Translations under genes and position numbers: made by a program
Part shown: in pieces, positions 47,552 to 56,248 of the stretch
How the letters are laid out: the number at the start of each line of letters is the position of its first letter
Position numbering within the stretch: position 1 is the first letter of the stretch
NCBI GenBank assembly: GCA_964483455.1
Contig: CAZACK010000003.1
Location: 39,440-103,439 of the forward strand
Direction of reading: 5' to 3'
DNA length: 64,000 nt
Source: CAYZJD01 sp964483455
Lineage (GTDB): Bacteria > Acidobacteriota > Terriglobia > Bryobacterales > Bryobacteraceae
The notes under the pieces: generated by a model
Databases searched by the model: none
What the model was told of the DNA's origin: nothing
Seen by the model: only the letters and a program-made list of their open reading frames with translations

Positions 47552-48787
47552 ATGACGAGGCCTGGGATCGGCGAGCAGTTCCCGAATGTGCGCCTTCAAC
47601 CCCCCGGTCTTCTCGCGAGGAGGCGCATCCAATCCATCGATGCTCTCTGCGGCCTGGTGATGATCATCATGGCGCTGGATCACGTGCGCGAGTTCTTCCA
47701 CTACGGCGCCATGTCCTTCCAGCCGGACGACCTGAGCCGAACGACGGCCGTGCTCTTCTTCACCCGCTGGGTCACCCATATCTGCGCACCCGTCTTTGCA
47801 TTCACCGCTGGACTGGGTGTCTGCCTGCGGCTCAAGTATGGCGGAGATACCGCCCAAGTGCCCCGATTCCTGTGGACGCGCGGTCTCTGGCTGGTGCTGC
47901 TGGACCTCGTCGTGATTCGCTTCGCCATGTTCTTCAGCCTCACTTCCGGCCCCGTCATCCTGTCGGTCCTGTGGTCGCTGGGCTGGTCGATGGTGGTGCT
48001 TGCGTTCCTTGTGCGTACGCCCGCCCGCGTCGCGGCCGTCTTCAGCGTTGCCGTGATTCTGTTGCACAACTTGGCTGACGGCATTCCCGCTGCGGCGCTC
48101 GGCCCGGCCGGATGGGTGTGGAACATCATGTACCAAACCGCGGCGATTCCCGTCCACGGAGCCGTTGTCATCACTGCCTATCCGTTGCTGCCCTGGATCG
48201 CGGTCATGGCTGCCGGATACTGCTTCGGCCGCATCATCCTCGTGGACGAGCAGCGCTGCCGGAGCCGGCTGGTTCGCATCGGAATCAGCCTGATCCTCGC
48301 GTTCGTCATCCTTCGGTTGCTGAACTTCTATGGCGACCCGCAGCCGTGGTCGGTGCAGCCGGCGCCGGGCAAGACCGTCCTTTCTTTCCTGAGAACCACC
48401 AAGTACCCGCCCTCGCTGGAGTTTCTCCTGATGACCCTCGGGCCGGCGATGCTGATCTGGGCGTGGCTCGACCGGGTCCTGCTCCGCAAGTCCAACCCGT
48501 TGCTCGTCTTCGGACGAGTGCCCCTCTTCTACTTCATCGTTCATCTCTACGTCATCCACGCGCTCGCGTACCTGTTCGCGCTGGTTCGCTACGGGTCGGT
48601 CGAATTCCTGAAGAATCCGCTGCCCTCACTCGGCGGCCCGGCTGCGCCATACCCGCCCGGCTTCGGCTACGACCTCCCTGTCGTGTATGTGGTGTGGATC
48701 CTGGTGGTCGCGCTGATGTCCGCTCCGTGCCGGCACTTCGCCAGGCTGAAGGAACGCCGGCGAGAGTGGTGGCTGAGCTATTTCTGA
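47552..48787 (+). CDS. DUF1624 (heparan-alpha-glucosaminide acetyltransferase-like) membrane protein
   Basis: A 411-residue integral membrane protein with about ten helices. RIQSIDALCGLVMIIMALDH and VREFFHYG start the DUF1624 domain, with FFTRWVTHICAPVFAFTAG just after, where the conserved His lies; LWSLGWSMVVLAFLV, PLLPWIAVMAAGYCFGRIIL and LVFGRVPLFYFIVHLYVIH are later helices. Family members resemble the lysosomal enzyme that acetylates glucosamine, and some bacterial forms act on cell-wall or LPS sugars. ATG 47552 follows GAGGGACCAACG; the open frame extends farther up but overlaps folK. Substrate is not shown. Confidence 0.83.
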   Translation: MTRPGIGEQFPNVRLQPPGLLARRRIQSIDALCGLVMIIMALDHVREFFHYGAMSFQPDDLSRTTAVLFFTRWVTHICAPVFAFTAGLGVCLRLKYGGDTAQVPRFLWTRGLWLVLLDLVVIRFAMFFSLTSGPVILSVLWSLGWSMVVLAFLVRTPARVAAVFSVAVILLHNLADGIPAAALGPAGWVWNIMYQTAAIPVHGAVVITAYPLLPWIAVMAAGYCFGRIILVDEQRCRSRLVRIGISLILAFVILRLLNFYGDPQPWSVQPAPGKTVLSFLRTTKYPPSLEFLLMTLGPAMLIWAWLDRVLLRKSNPLLVFGRVPLFYFIVHLYVIHALAYLFALVRYGSVEFLKNPLPSLGGPAAPYPPGFGYDLPVVYVVWILVVALMSAPCRHFARLKERRREWWLSYF

Positions 48788-48940
48788 CACGCACCCATGG
48801 CTGCCTGAATCTCTGCCAGCAAGTGGTGCGGTCCGATGGACCGCGAATCGGAGTAATTTCCGAGATGCGGACCACACCGGCGCCGGTGGCCACCGACGCG
48901 CTCAACCAAGCCGCCCGCTTGCTTGAGTCCGCTCGCGTCC

Positions 48941-49882
48941 TCATCCGGCGGGTCGCCGGCCAATCAGGCGCGATATGAAGTAATCCATGAATTCGTCACG
49001 CTTCGGTTCCAGACAGACGACGGCCGGCTTGCCGCGCGCGGCATCAATTCGGGTGAAGCCCTGCCCGTCAACCGTCAAGGAAAGGGTTTCCTTCTTGCCG
49101 AAGAACTTGCCGGGGGCCGCGGCCTCGGCCACGGCGAGTTGATCGTGAAGCACCATCCGGGATTCCGGGCCGCTGAGCCAGAGCCGGTACAGGCATTCGA
49201 GTGCGAACGTCAGCGGGGAACGGTGCTCGCTGACCCGCTCCCGTTCTGCGTCCGCGAGGCGGACGTGGGTGGTCGAGTCGAGCGGCACAATGGTGAGGGG
49301 CAGCCCTGCTGCGTATACGAGGTGGGAATCGGGAATCGAGGCGCGGACGTTCCATTCAGGGAGGATGGCCGGGTTGCCGGCGCGCCCGTAAATGCACCCG
49401 CTCATCAGAACCACCCGCCGGAGATAGCTGCCCAGGCGAGGTTCGAGCCGCAAGGCGTCGGCGACGTTCTCCAGGGGGCCGACGGCGAGCAGCGTGACTT
49501 CCTGCGGGTACCGCTTGGCCTGCTCCACGATGAAGGCGGCGGCAGGCTGGCGGACAGGTTGCACGGCGGCGAAATCCTCTGCCCAGACAAACTGATGCGC
49601 GTAGCCGTCATCCGTCTTGCGGCCCACCGCCACCGGAATGCGGCTGCGGCCGGTGAGGTGCAGCATCTTGCAGGCAAGACGGGCTCGGGCCGGCGTGTTT
49701 CCGTTGGTGATGGTGATCCCCAGCGGCTCGAAGCCCTCGTGCGAGAGAACAAAAGCCAAAGCCCAGGCGTCGTCAATATCGCCGCCGAGGTCGGTGTCCA
49801 GGATGATCTTCGACCTGTCGGACGCGATGGATACCGTGGCGGAAAATACGAACAAAGAGCAAAGGAATCGGATGTAGCCCAT
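48941..49882 (-). CDS. Exported inosine-uridine-type nucleoside hydrolase
   Basis: A 313-residue protein with a leader (FLCSLFVFSATVSIAS). IILDTDLGGDIDDAWALAFV has the Asp cluster that binds calcium in IUNH enzymes (DTDxGxDxDD). TITNGNTPARARLACKML, VTLLAVGPLENVADAL, VVLMSGCIYG and LTIVPLDSTTHVRL are further active-site segments. C-terminal His of the canonical family is not obvious, so a shifted specificity is possible. Members split nucleosides into base and ribose. It is the last gene of the large minus-strand operon, 50 bases downstream of the glycosidase. Confidence 0.86.
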   Translation of the reverse strand: MGYIRFLCSLFVFSATVSIASDRSKIILDTDLGGDIDDAWALAFVLSHEGFEPLGITITNGNTPARARLACKMLHLTGRSRIPVAVGRKTDDGYAHQFVWAEDFAAVQPVRQPAAAFIVEQAKRYPQEVTLLAVGPLENVADALRLEPRLGSYLRRVVLMSGCIYGRAGNPAILPEWNVRASIPDSHLVYAAGLPLTIVPLDSTTHVRLADAERERVSEHRSPLTFALECLYRLWLSGPESRMVLHDQLAVAEAAAPGKFFGKKETLSLTVDGQGFTRIDAARGKPAVVCLEPKRDEFMDYFISRLIGRRPAG

Positions 49883-49932
49883 GGTTCTTCATTATCTCCA
49901 GCGCCACCCGACCGTGGCCTTACTGCCCCGGA

Positions 49933-51738
49933 TCACCGCCGCACGACCTTGGCGGCGATGTCGCCCCAGAACTCGGGAGGCTTCAGTTCCAGCCCGTAAC
50001 CGAAGTGGCGAAGCGGAACTACGTCTCCCTTGTCCTCGCGGACGATCTTGCCGGTGTTCGTGTCCCACCACTCGATCCGGTAGTCGCCGGCCTCGAGCCC
50101 GACCACGTTGACAATCGCCGAGGCTTGACCCCCGCCGCGGACGGCCTTGCCCTCAACGATGCGGAACGCCAGCGGATCGTGAATCCAAATCAGAGCCCGG
50201 TCGTCGGCGGCAATCCCGAACACATTCAGGCTGACCGGAAGGTTCGGCTTCGAAAGCCGCACCGGCGCCCAACGGCGCGCGGGCCAGTCGACGTCGCGAA
50301 CAAACGCCGCCAGCGGCGTGTAATGCCGGTAAAGACCGAACGTCTCGATGTAATTGTGCCACCACCAGTACATGCCCGCTCCGGCGGCGCCGCTGACGGT
50401 CGTCGCCCACAGCGTGTCGTGGAAGTGCTTCCCCTCGGGATCGACGCTCACCGGCCCCTCGATCCCTTGTTCGCCGAAGAAGAACGGCTTGCCGTAAGGG
50501 CGCATCAGGTGATCCGTGTCCTGCCAGGAATACTGGGCGGCGTCGTATTCCGGGGGAAAGTAGGAGTGGGCCTGCACGATGTCGATCTCCGGCAGCGCGA
50601 ACATCAGCGGATCGCGCCAGCTTGTCGTCACCAGGTGCCGCCACGGGTCGATGCGTTTCAAGTACGAGGCCATCTCGCGGTGCCAGGCGGCGTTCGGCCC
50701 GGGAGAAAAGCCCTCCATGTTGTCGACTTCGTTCCAGAGCTCCCACGCAAGCAGATTCGTGGTCCAGCCCCAGCGTGCCACGCTGTAGCGAAGACGACGC
50801 CGGACGAGTTCGCGCGCCATGGCATCGGTCAGGTAGTCCGACGGCTTGGCGCACGGTCCCCCGTTGGCTGCGTTGTAGGGATTGCGTTCCCAGCGGTAGG
50901 CCATCCGCCGCTGCCACCAGACGACCTGCTCGAAGGTGATCTGCCAGCGGATGTCGAGCCGCTCGCACAGGTCCGCCACGTAGTCCAGCCGCCAGGCCGA
51001 TGCGAGGTCGTACCGGCCGAGACCCGTCGCCTGCGTCTCGAGAGGGAAGCCAGTGAAGCCGCCGTCGCCCGCGCCCACCACGGCGTCGGAGTCACGAGGC
51101 ACGTAGTATTCCTGCCAGAGTCGAACGTAGTTGGCGCCCGAGGCCGCAAGCTTCGCGAGCAGCCTGTCGAAATAGTATGAACCTTCCTTCCGCTCGTACA
51201 TGCAGAGGTTCTGCCCGATGGGGAAAAAAGCCCGCCCCGATTCGTCCTCGAAGAACATCGGATTGCGGCGGCTGGTTCTCAGGAACCCGCGCCGCGGCCC
51301 CGGCTCGACACGAACGCGAAGCTCGCTGCTCCGCTGCGTGCCGGAGGCGTCGCGCAACTCCAGGATGACGCGGTGCTCTCCCGATTCCCCGCTCGAAAAA
51401 CGCACGCGCCACTCGGGCTCGCCCGATCGCTCGAGCACCTCAATCCGATCGCGCGCCTTCGCCTCCGGGTTCTTGAGCGAGCGTGTGAAGTCTTGGAACC
51501 AGAAGCCCGGCACGCGCAGCTCCCTGCCCGACGGGGTGCGCACCACGGCGTCAAGCAAAACGGCGTTCGGGTCGAAGGGATTGTCCGGCGGCCGGTCCGG
51601 CGTGAGCGCGATCTCAATCTTCTCGTACTGCCGTGGAGACGGAGTGAGCAGCCGGAGGGGACCCAGCGCAGGCGGAAGCGCCTGCGCCACCACCGAGGCA
51701 CAGATTGCGAGCTTCAGTCTACCCCACACCACCGGCAT
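49933..51738 (-). CDS. DUF5060/GH5-like exported glycoside hydrolase
   Basis: A 601-residue exported enzyme. Leader LAICASVVAQALPPALG; an N-terminal DUF5060-like Ig domain (~25-150: YEKIEIALTPDR, VRFSSGESGEHRVILEL), then a GH5-clan barrel: FFPIGQNLCMYERKEGSYYF, ANYVRLWQEYYVPR, LLAWELWNEVDN with a candidate acid/base Glu, IVQAHSYFPPEYD, and FFFGEQGIEG with a candidate nucleophile Glu. The C-terminus is a beta domain (DYRIEWWDTNTGKIVRED). The start overlaps the M20 peptidase gene's end by 25 bases. Substrate is unknown; a role in breakdown of a complex polysaccharide fits the operon. Confidence 0.8.
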   Translation of the reverse strand: MPVVWGRLKLAICASVVAQALPPALGPLRLLTPSPRQYEKIEIALTPDRPPDNPFDPNAVLLDAVVRTPSGRELRVPGFWFQDFTRSLKNPEAKARDRIEVLERSGEPEWRVRFSSGESGEHRVILELRDASGTQRSSELRVRVEPGPRRGFLRTSRRNPMFFEDESGRAFFPIGQNLCMYERKEGSYYFDRLLAKLAASGANYVRLWQEYYVPRDSDAVVGAGDGGFTGFPLETQATGLGRYDLASAWRLDYVADLCERLDIRWQITFEQVVWWQRRMAYRWERNPYNAANGGPCAKPSDYLTDAMARELVRRRLRYSVARWGWTTNLLAWELWNEVDNMEGFSPGPNAAWHREMASYLKRIDPWRHLVTTSWRDPLMFALPEIDIVQAHSYFPPEYDAAQYSWQDTDHLMRPYGKPFFFGEQGIEGPVSVDPEGKHFHDTLWATTVSGAAGAGMYWWWHNYIETFGLYRHYTPLAAFVRDVDWPARRWAPVRLSKPNLPVSLNVFGIAADDRALIWIHDPLAFRIVEGKAVRGGGQASAIVNVVGLEAGDYRIEWWDTNTGKIVREDKGDVVPLRHFGYGLELKPPEFWGDIAAKVVRR

Positions 51739-53036
51739 ACGAACAGAAGCTGCGCTTTCGCCGCGGCCACCAGCGAGTCGATCTCCAGGTATTCGTCGGC
51801 GGCGTGCGTATTACCTCCCCTCGCCCCCCAAAGCACCGCCGGAATCCCGAACCCCTGGTGGAACACGTACATGTCGCACGGGCCTTCGATGCCCGCAATC
51901 GGCGGCTGCTGCCCCAGCACCGTCTCCGCGCAATCCGCCAGCTCGGTGACCAGCGGCTCGGTCCGGTCGATGAACGACCCGGGCATCCATCGGATCGGGA
52001 ACTCGACTCGTGGCCGTTTCTCGAACAGCTCCGGCGCCGAGCCGGTCATCCGGTCGAACCATTCGAAAAACTCCCGTTCGACGTCCTGCTGCGTTTCTCC
52101 GGGCATGAGCTGCCAGTACAGCTCGATCTGGCACGATTCCGGCACTCCGATCGGCTCCTTGGTCCCCCACGGGCCGGTATGAATCTTGGTGATGGAAACG
52201 GGCACGGGGTCGGCGTGATGCTGGTAGAGCGGATGCACGCGCGCCCGTTCGCGGCGCTGCCGGGCGAACTCGGGCAGCCTGTCCAGGAAATGGCGGAGCT
52301 GGTCCGCGACCCCTACCGGGAACTTCCCTTCCTGGAGAATGCCGCCCGACGGGTCCACCTTCAGGGTGATGTGCACCGTGCGACCCCCGCGCTGCGCCGG
52401 ACAAATGCGGAGGAACGACGGCTCGGCGAGCAGGGCCGCGTCGGCGTTGTAACCCTTGAGCCGGCCGGCCAGCGTTCCGTTGACCCCGCCGAATTCCTCA
52501 TCCACCACGGTTTCGAACACGAGTTCGCCCCGGAGCCGGATGCCGAGGTCTTCGAGCGCCTCTATGATGAACAGGTTGGTCGCCACGCCGCCCTTCATGT
52601 CGTTCGACCCGCGGCCGTACAGGCGATTGCCCTCGACCTCGCCGCCGAACGGATCGCGCGTCCAGGGCAGCGTGCCTCGGGGCACGGTGTCGATATGCCC
52701 GGTAAGAACCAGCGACCTGCCGCCTCCCGTCCCGCGTCGCCGGGCGCCGAGGTTCGGCCGGTTGGAATAGTCCCGCCCCGGCCAGTAGAGCGCGTGCTGC
52801 TCGATTCCGGGCACGTCGATCGGGCGGTACAGCTCGGGACACAAGCCGAGTCCGCGGAGCAAGCCGGCGATGTGCTCCTGGCACTGTAACTCCGCTCCGT
52901 TCGGAGGCGTGTTCTCCGAGGGGATGCGCACCAGTTCGCGGACCAGCCCGACCAGTCGGTCTTTGCGGCTCTCGACGTAGGAGCCGAGCTTCTCCTCCAG
53001 CACACCGTTCGTAATAGCAGCAATTCGTTCCATCAT
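51714..53036 (-). CDS. M20-family (ArgE/DapE-like) metallopeptidase
   Basis: A 440-residue cytosolic enzyme of the M20 type. SLVLTGHIDTVPRG holds the first zinc His and Asp; GRGSNDMKGGVATN the bridging Asp; TVVDEEFGGVNG the catalytic and metal-binding Glu pair; LLAEPSFLRI the next ligand; the dimerisation lid lies between, and YVFHQGFGIPAVLWGARGG leads to the final His (THAADEY). Such enzymes deacetylate or hydrolyse N-acyl amino acids or dipeptides. MM at 53036 overlaps the stop of the permease gene (ATGATGA), so translation is coupled. Placed beside an amino acid permease, it likely processes the imported compound. Confidence 0.88.
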   Translation of the reverse strand: MMERIAAITNGVLEEKLGSYVESRKDRLVGLVRELVRIPSENTPPNGAELQCQEHIAGLLRGLGLCPELYRPIDVPGIEQHALYWPGRDYSNRPNLGARRRGTGGGRSLVLTGHIDTVPRGTLPWTRDPFGGEVEGNRLYGRGSNDMKGGVATNLFIIEALEDLGIRLRGELVFETVVDEEFGGVNGTLAGRLKGYNADAALLAEPSFLRICPAQRGGRTVHITLKVDPSGGILQEGKFPVGVADQLRHFLDRLPEFARQRRERARVHPLYQHHADPVPVSITKIHTGPWGTKEPIGVPESCQIELYWQLMPGETQQDVEREFFEWFDRMTGSAPELFEKRPRVEFPIRWMPGSFIDRTEPLVTELADCAETVLGQQPPIAGIEGPCDMYVFHQGFGIPAVLWGARGGNTHAADEYLEIDSLVAAAKAQLLFVCRWCGVD

Positions 53037-54406
53037 GAGATCTCCAGTTGGCGGGGCTTGACCCGGAAGCCCTTGGTGATGATCGCAAGGTACGCGGCCC
53101 CAACGCCCATCCACAGGAAGCCCACCAGTTTCGCTTTCCAGGTGAGGCTCATCCAGACCCATGTGCACACCAGGGCGCCGAGCAGCGGAAAGACCAGGTT
53201 CGTCAGGAAGGCCAATCCGTTGCGGCGGCGCAGGCGGAAGTAGTAGTGCGAGATGACGCTGAGGTTCACCAGAATAAACCCGACAAAGGCGCCGAAGTTC
53301 AGCAGCTCCACCAGAAGCTGGAACCGGGCGACCAGCGAGCCGAGCAGGGCGACCCCGCCCATCACGTAGACGGCGCGGACCGGCGTTGCCGTGCGTGCAT
53401 CCACATGTCCAAAGATGCGCTTTGAGATCGCCGCGTCACGGCCCATTCCAAAAAGAAGCCGGGAGGCGCCGGCCTGGCCGCCAAGCGCGCTCGAAACCCC
53501 AGCCACGAGTAGGACGAACGAGATCCAGCCGAGCATCCAGGGTCCGCCGATCAGGCTACTGATGTCCATGATCGCCGTGTCCACCTGCGGAAAGGGTTTG
53601 CCGACCGGCCAGACCAGCGCGGCGAGGTACACCGTCAGGAAGAACACCATCGTGCCGAGCAAACAGACCGCGATGGTGGCCGCCGAGATGTCGCGCTCCG
53701 GGCGCACGGTGTCCTCGGCGAGCGTCGACACGGCGTCGAAACCGATGTAGGAAAGCGTGGCGATGCCGGCGCCGAGCATGAGCGGGGACAGCGAAAACGT
53801 CTCGGGATTCAGCACCGCCGAAGGCTGAAGCAGCGCCGTCGCTCCCCGCGTGCTGACCACGAAGCGCACGGCCAGCCAGAAGAACAGCGCGCAGGAAGCG
53901 GTCATAATGGCCACCAGCACCGCGCCGGCGCGCGCGGTGACCCGGATGCCGCGGACATTGACCACGGTAATGAGCGTCGTGAACAGGACCGCCCAGATGA
54001 AGTAAGGCACCTCGGGCAGCAGGCGGTTGGCCGTCAGCCCGGCGTACACGACGCTGAGCAGCGGAATCAGCATGTAGTCGAGGATCATCGCCCAGCCGGC
54101 GAGAAACCCCAGGTGCTCGTTGAGACCTCGCTGCGTGTAGGCGTAGGTGGAGCCGGCGACCGGGAATGCACCCGACATCTTGCCGTAGCTGGCGGCGGTG
54201 AACAGCATCGCCACCATCGCCACCAGGTAACTGAGCGGCGCGTGCCCGTTCGAAAGCTGCTGCACGATGCCGTAAACCGGATACGGCGCGGTGGGGGTCA
54301 GGATCACGAGCCCATAGAGAATCAGGTCCCAGCGCGTCAGCACGCGCTTGAACTTGGGCTTGTAGCCCAGAGTCTCGAGTGTGGTGTCGGCGGTGCGTTC
54401 AATCAT
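53033..54406 (-). CDS. APC-superfamily amino acid permease
   Basis: A 457-residue inner-membrane transporter with about 12 helices. LYGLVILTPTAPYPVYGIVQ is the first helix (GxG-like substrate site is replaced by TPTAPYPVYG); FPVAGSTYAYTQRGLNEHLG and FLAGWAMILDYMLIPLLSV follow; LGAGIATLSYIGFDAVSTLA, EDTVRPERDIS are the classic APC helix-6 region (GFDAV..E). Family members import amino acids or amines with protons. It lies 3 bases downstream of the DUF4091 gene and overlaps the M20 gene by 4 bases. Probably imports a product made outside by the operon's hydrolases. Confidence 0.9.
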   Translation of the reverse strand: MIERTADTTLETLGYKPKFKRVLTRWDLILYGLVILTPTAPYPVYGIVQQLSNGHAPLSYLVAMVAMLFTAASYGKMSGAFPVAGSTYAYTQRGLNEHLGFLAGWAMILDYMLIPLLSVVYAGLTANRLLPEVPYFIWAVLFTTLITVVNVRGIRVTARAGAVLVAIMTASCALFFWLAVRFVVSTRGATALLQPSAVLNPETFSLSPLMLGAGIATLSYIGFDAVSTLAEDTVRPERDISAATIAVCLLGTMVFFLTVYLAALVWPVGKPFPQVDTAIMDISSLIGGPWMLGWISFVLLVAGVSSALGGQAGASRLLFGMGRDAAISKRIFGHVDARTATPVRAVYVMGGVALLGSLVARFQLLVELLNFGAFVGFILVNLSVISHYYFRLRRRNGLAFLTNLVFPLLGALVCTWVWMSLTWKAKLVGFLWMGVGAAYLAIITKGFRVKPRQLEIS

Positions 54407-54409
54407 CAG

Positions 54410-56242
54410 CTACCTTGCCGCGATCAGCCGTGCCGCTTCCCTCCGCGCTTCGTCCCACGCGTCTGGATTGTTCTTCCACAGGTTGGTGACGCCCATCGCC
54501 TTCTCGCCGAACGGCCGGCCGAAGACGACCCCGTTGACGATACGGTCCGCCTCGGTCTCGCCGCGCCGGTCGGCGAGCAGCTTGAAGTATTCGTAGTCTT
54601 GAAGCCCGCGCCGCTGCGCCTTGAGGCGGATGCTCGGGATGGGCTGGTCGTAAGCCATTACCTCGCCGCGGTAAATGAGCTGTCCCGAGCCCTGGTAGAT
54701 CCGGTGCTCCTCCTTGAAGTTCTCCGCCTCGTACCACGCCGCGTGCGCGTTCCAGTCGAATTCCCACTCGATCCAGCCGGAGCGGTATTTCCACGCCACC
54801 CAGCCTGGGGCGCGGACCGTCAGCAGGTCCAAATCGAGGAACGTGTTCGAGCCACAGCCCGAGTTCTTGCGCTGCTCGTACACCATCGGGCCGTAGAACC
54901 AGCTCTCCATGCCCTGTTTGCGCAGCTCCGGCATCAGGTCGATGTCGTAGTCCACGGTGTGGCAGACCCAGAGATCGACTTCGTTCTTCATTGACTCGAT
55001 GGCCTCCCGCGAGTAGCCGCCGTCGATGCGGAACTGGAACCAGTCGTCGCCGAGCGCCTCGTCGAGCAGCCGCCCGTAGTAGCGCATCTTGGCGTAGGCG
55101 GCCTCGTTGTAGGATTCGTCTAGACCGTCGAGGAACGCAATCTTCCGGACCTTGCGCCAGTTCGGGTCGCGCTCGAAGTGCGCTTTAATCTGGCGGGCCG
55201 TTTCTTTCCAGACCGCTTCGAATTCCGGGGTCGGTCCGCCCGCCGGCTGGGCCATCGGCCACGCTCGGGCGCGGTTGTCGCCGCGCTCGCAATCGAACGG
55301 GAGCAGGATGTGGGGAATCGGCTCGCCGTACCCGGGCCCCCAGTAGCCGTGCTTGTCAGTGAAGGCCGAGCCGTCCAGGTACTTCGAGACACGGGCGTCG
55401 TACTCGGTCCAGTCGAGCGTGACTCGCGTGCCGTCGATCTTCAGCCCCGGCCGGTAGGCGTACACGCCGGGCACGAACCGGTGCTGCATCGCGAGCTGGT
55501 AATACTTCAGCTCCTCGTCGAGCGGCATCCGGCGCAGCGAGCCGTTGTAGATGTCGCCGCGCACCGACAGGCGGTCGGGCAAGGTGAACGGCCAGACCTC
55601 CAGGTCGATGTCAATGCTCGTCTTCCCGCCGTGCCAGGTGACGGCGGCGGTCCCGCGGTAATGCCCGGGCGCGGCGTCCCGCGGCACGTACACGTCAATC
55701 CAAACGGCATGATTCGTCTGGTTCGGAATGTTGTTATGGATGTCGGGAATCGAAAAGGGAAAGCCGCTGCGAAGGCCGGAGGAACGCTTCGGCATCAGCG
55801 CGTCCGGATACCAGGCCGGGCCGAGTGACAGCATCTCGTAGCCAGTCGAAGCCCGGCGCACTTGCGTGTACCATGCCTTGAAGATCTGGAGATTCCGGCC
55901 TTCGATCTTCCCCGGCCCAGCCAGCGGCGAGATTTGTACGTCGATTCCGGAGACGGAGAAGAAGGCCTCGAGGATCAACTGAAACGCGACGAACTCGTTG
56001 CGGGCCGACTGGAGCAACACGACGCGGCCGGCGCCGTCCCACGCGGAGTTCTTCTGGCGGTAGTTGCCGGTCGGGTAGTCCTTCTGGATGTCGAGCCGTT
56101 CCTCGATGAGCCTGCCTGTCTGGGGATTGACGCGGACGCCGTCGCCGACCGCCCAGACGGACACCCGGGCGTAGGCGGGGATGGGGGAAAGCACCCACAG
56201 CGTAATAAGAAAACAGGCCTGAATGAGATTGACCAGTTTCAT
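54410..56242 (-). CDS. DUF4091 domain (GH123-like) exported protein
   Basis: A 610-residue exported protein (leader NLIQACFLITLWVLSPIPAYA). The N-terminal ~200 residues are beta-rich (NEFVAFQLILEAFFSVSGID, VDVYVPRDAAPGHYRGTAAV) and the centre is a TIM-barrel-like region (KYLDGSAFTDKHGYWGPGYG, KIAFLDGLDESYNEAAYAKM). SWFYGPMVYEQRKNSGCG and the C-terminal DUF4091 block SIRLKAQRRGLQDYEYFKLL are typical. The acidic DGLDES pair could be the catalytic residues by analogy to GH123 N-acetylgalactosaminidases. It lies 6 bases downstream of the second GH20 gene. Glycosidase function is likely but not proven. Confidence 0.8.
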   Translation of the reverse strand: MKLVNLIQACFLITLWVLSPIPAYARVSVWAVGDGVRVNPQTGRLIEERLDIQKDYPTGNYRQKNSAWDGAGRVVLLQSARNEFVAFQLILEAFFSVSGIDVQISPLAGPGKIEGRNLQIFKAWYTQVRRASTGYEMLSLGPAWYPDALMPKRSSGLRSGFPFSIPDIHNNIPNQTNHAVWIDVYVPRDAAPGHYRGTAAVTWHGGKTSIDIDLEVWPFTLPDRLSVRGDIYNGSLRRMPLDEELKYYQLAMQHRFVPGVYAYRPGLKIDGTRVTLDWTEYDARVSKYLDGSAFTDKHGYWGPGYGEPIPHILLPFDCERGDNRARAWPMAQPAGGPTPEFEAVWKETARQIKAHFERDPNWRKVRKIAFLDGLDESYNEAAYAKMRYYGRLLDEALGDDWFQFRIDGGYSREAIESMKNEVDLWVCHTVDYDIDLMPELRKQGMESWFYGPMVYEQRKNSGCGSNTFLDLDLLTVRAPGWVAWKYRSGWIEWEFDWNAHAAWYEAENFKEEHRIYQGSGQLIYRGEVMAYDQPIPSIRLKAQRRGLQDYEYFKLLADRRGETEADRIVNGVVFGRPFGEKAMGVTNLWKNNPDAWDEARREAARLIAAR

Positions 56243-56248
56243 GCCTCG

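Noticed and set aside
48842..48978. Short plus-strand frame after the DUF1624 gene
   Set aside because: Overlaps the end of the nucleoside hydrolase gene on the other strand and has no ribosome binding site or family residues.
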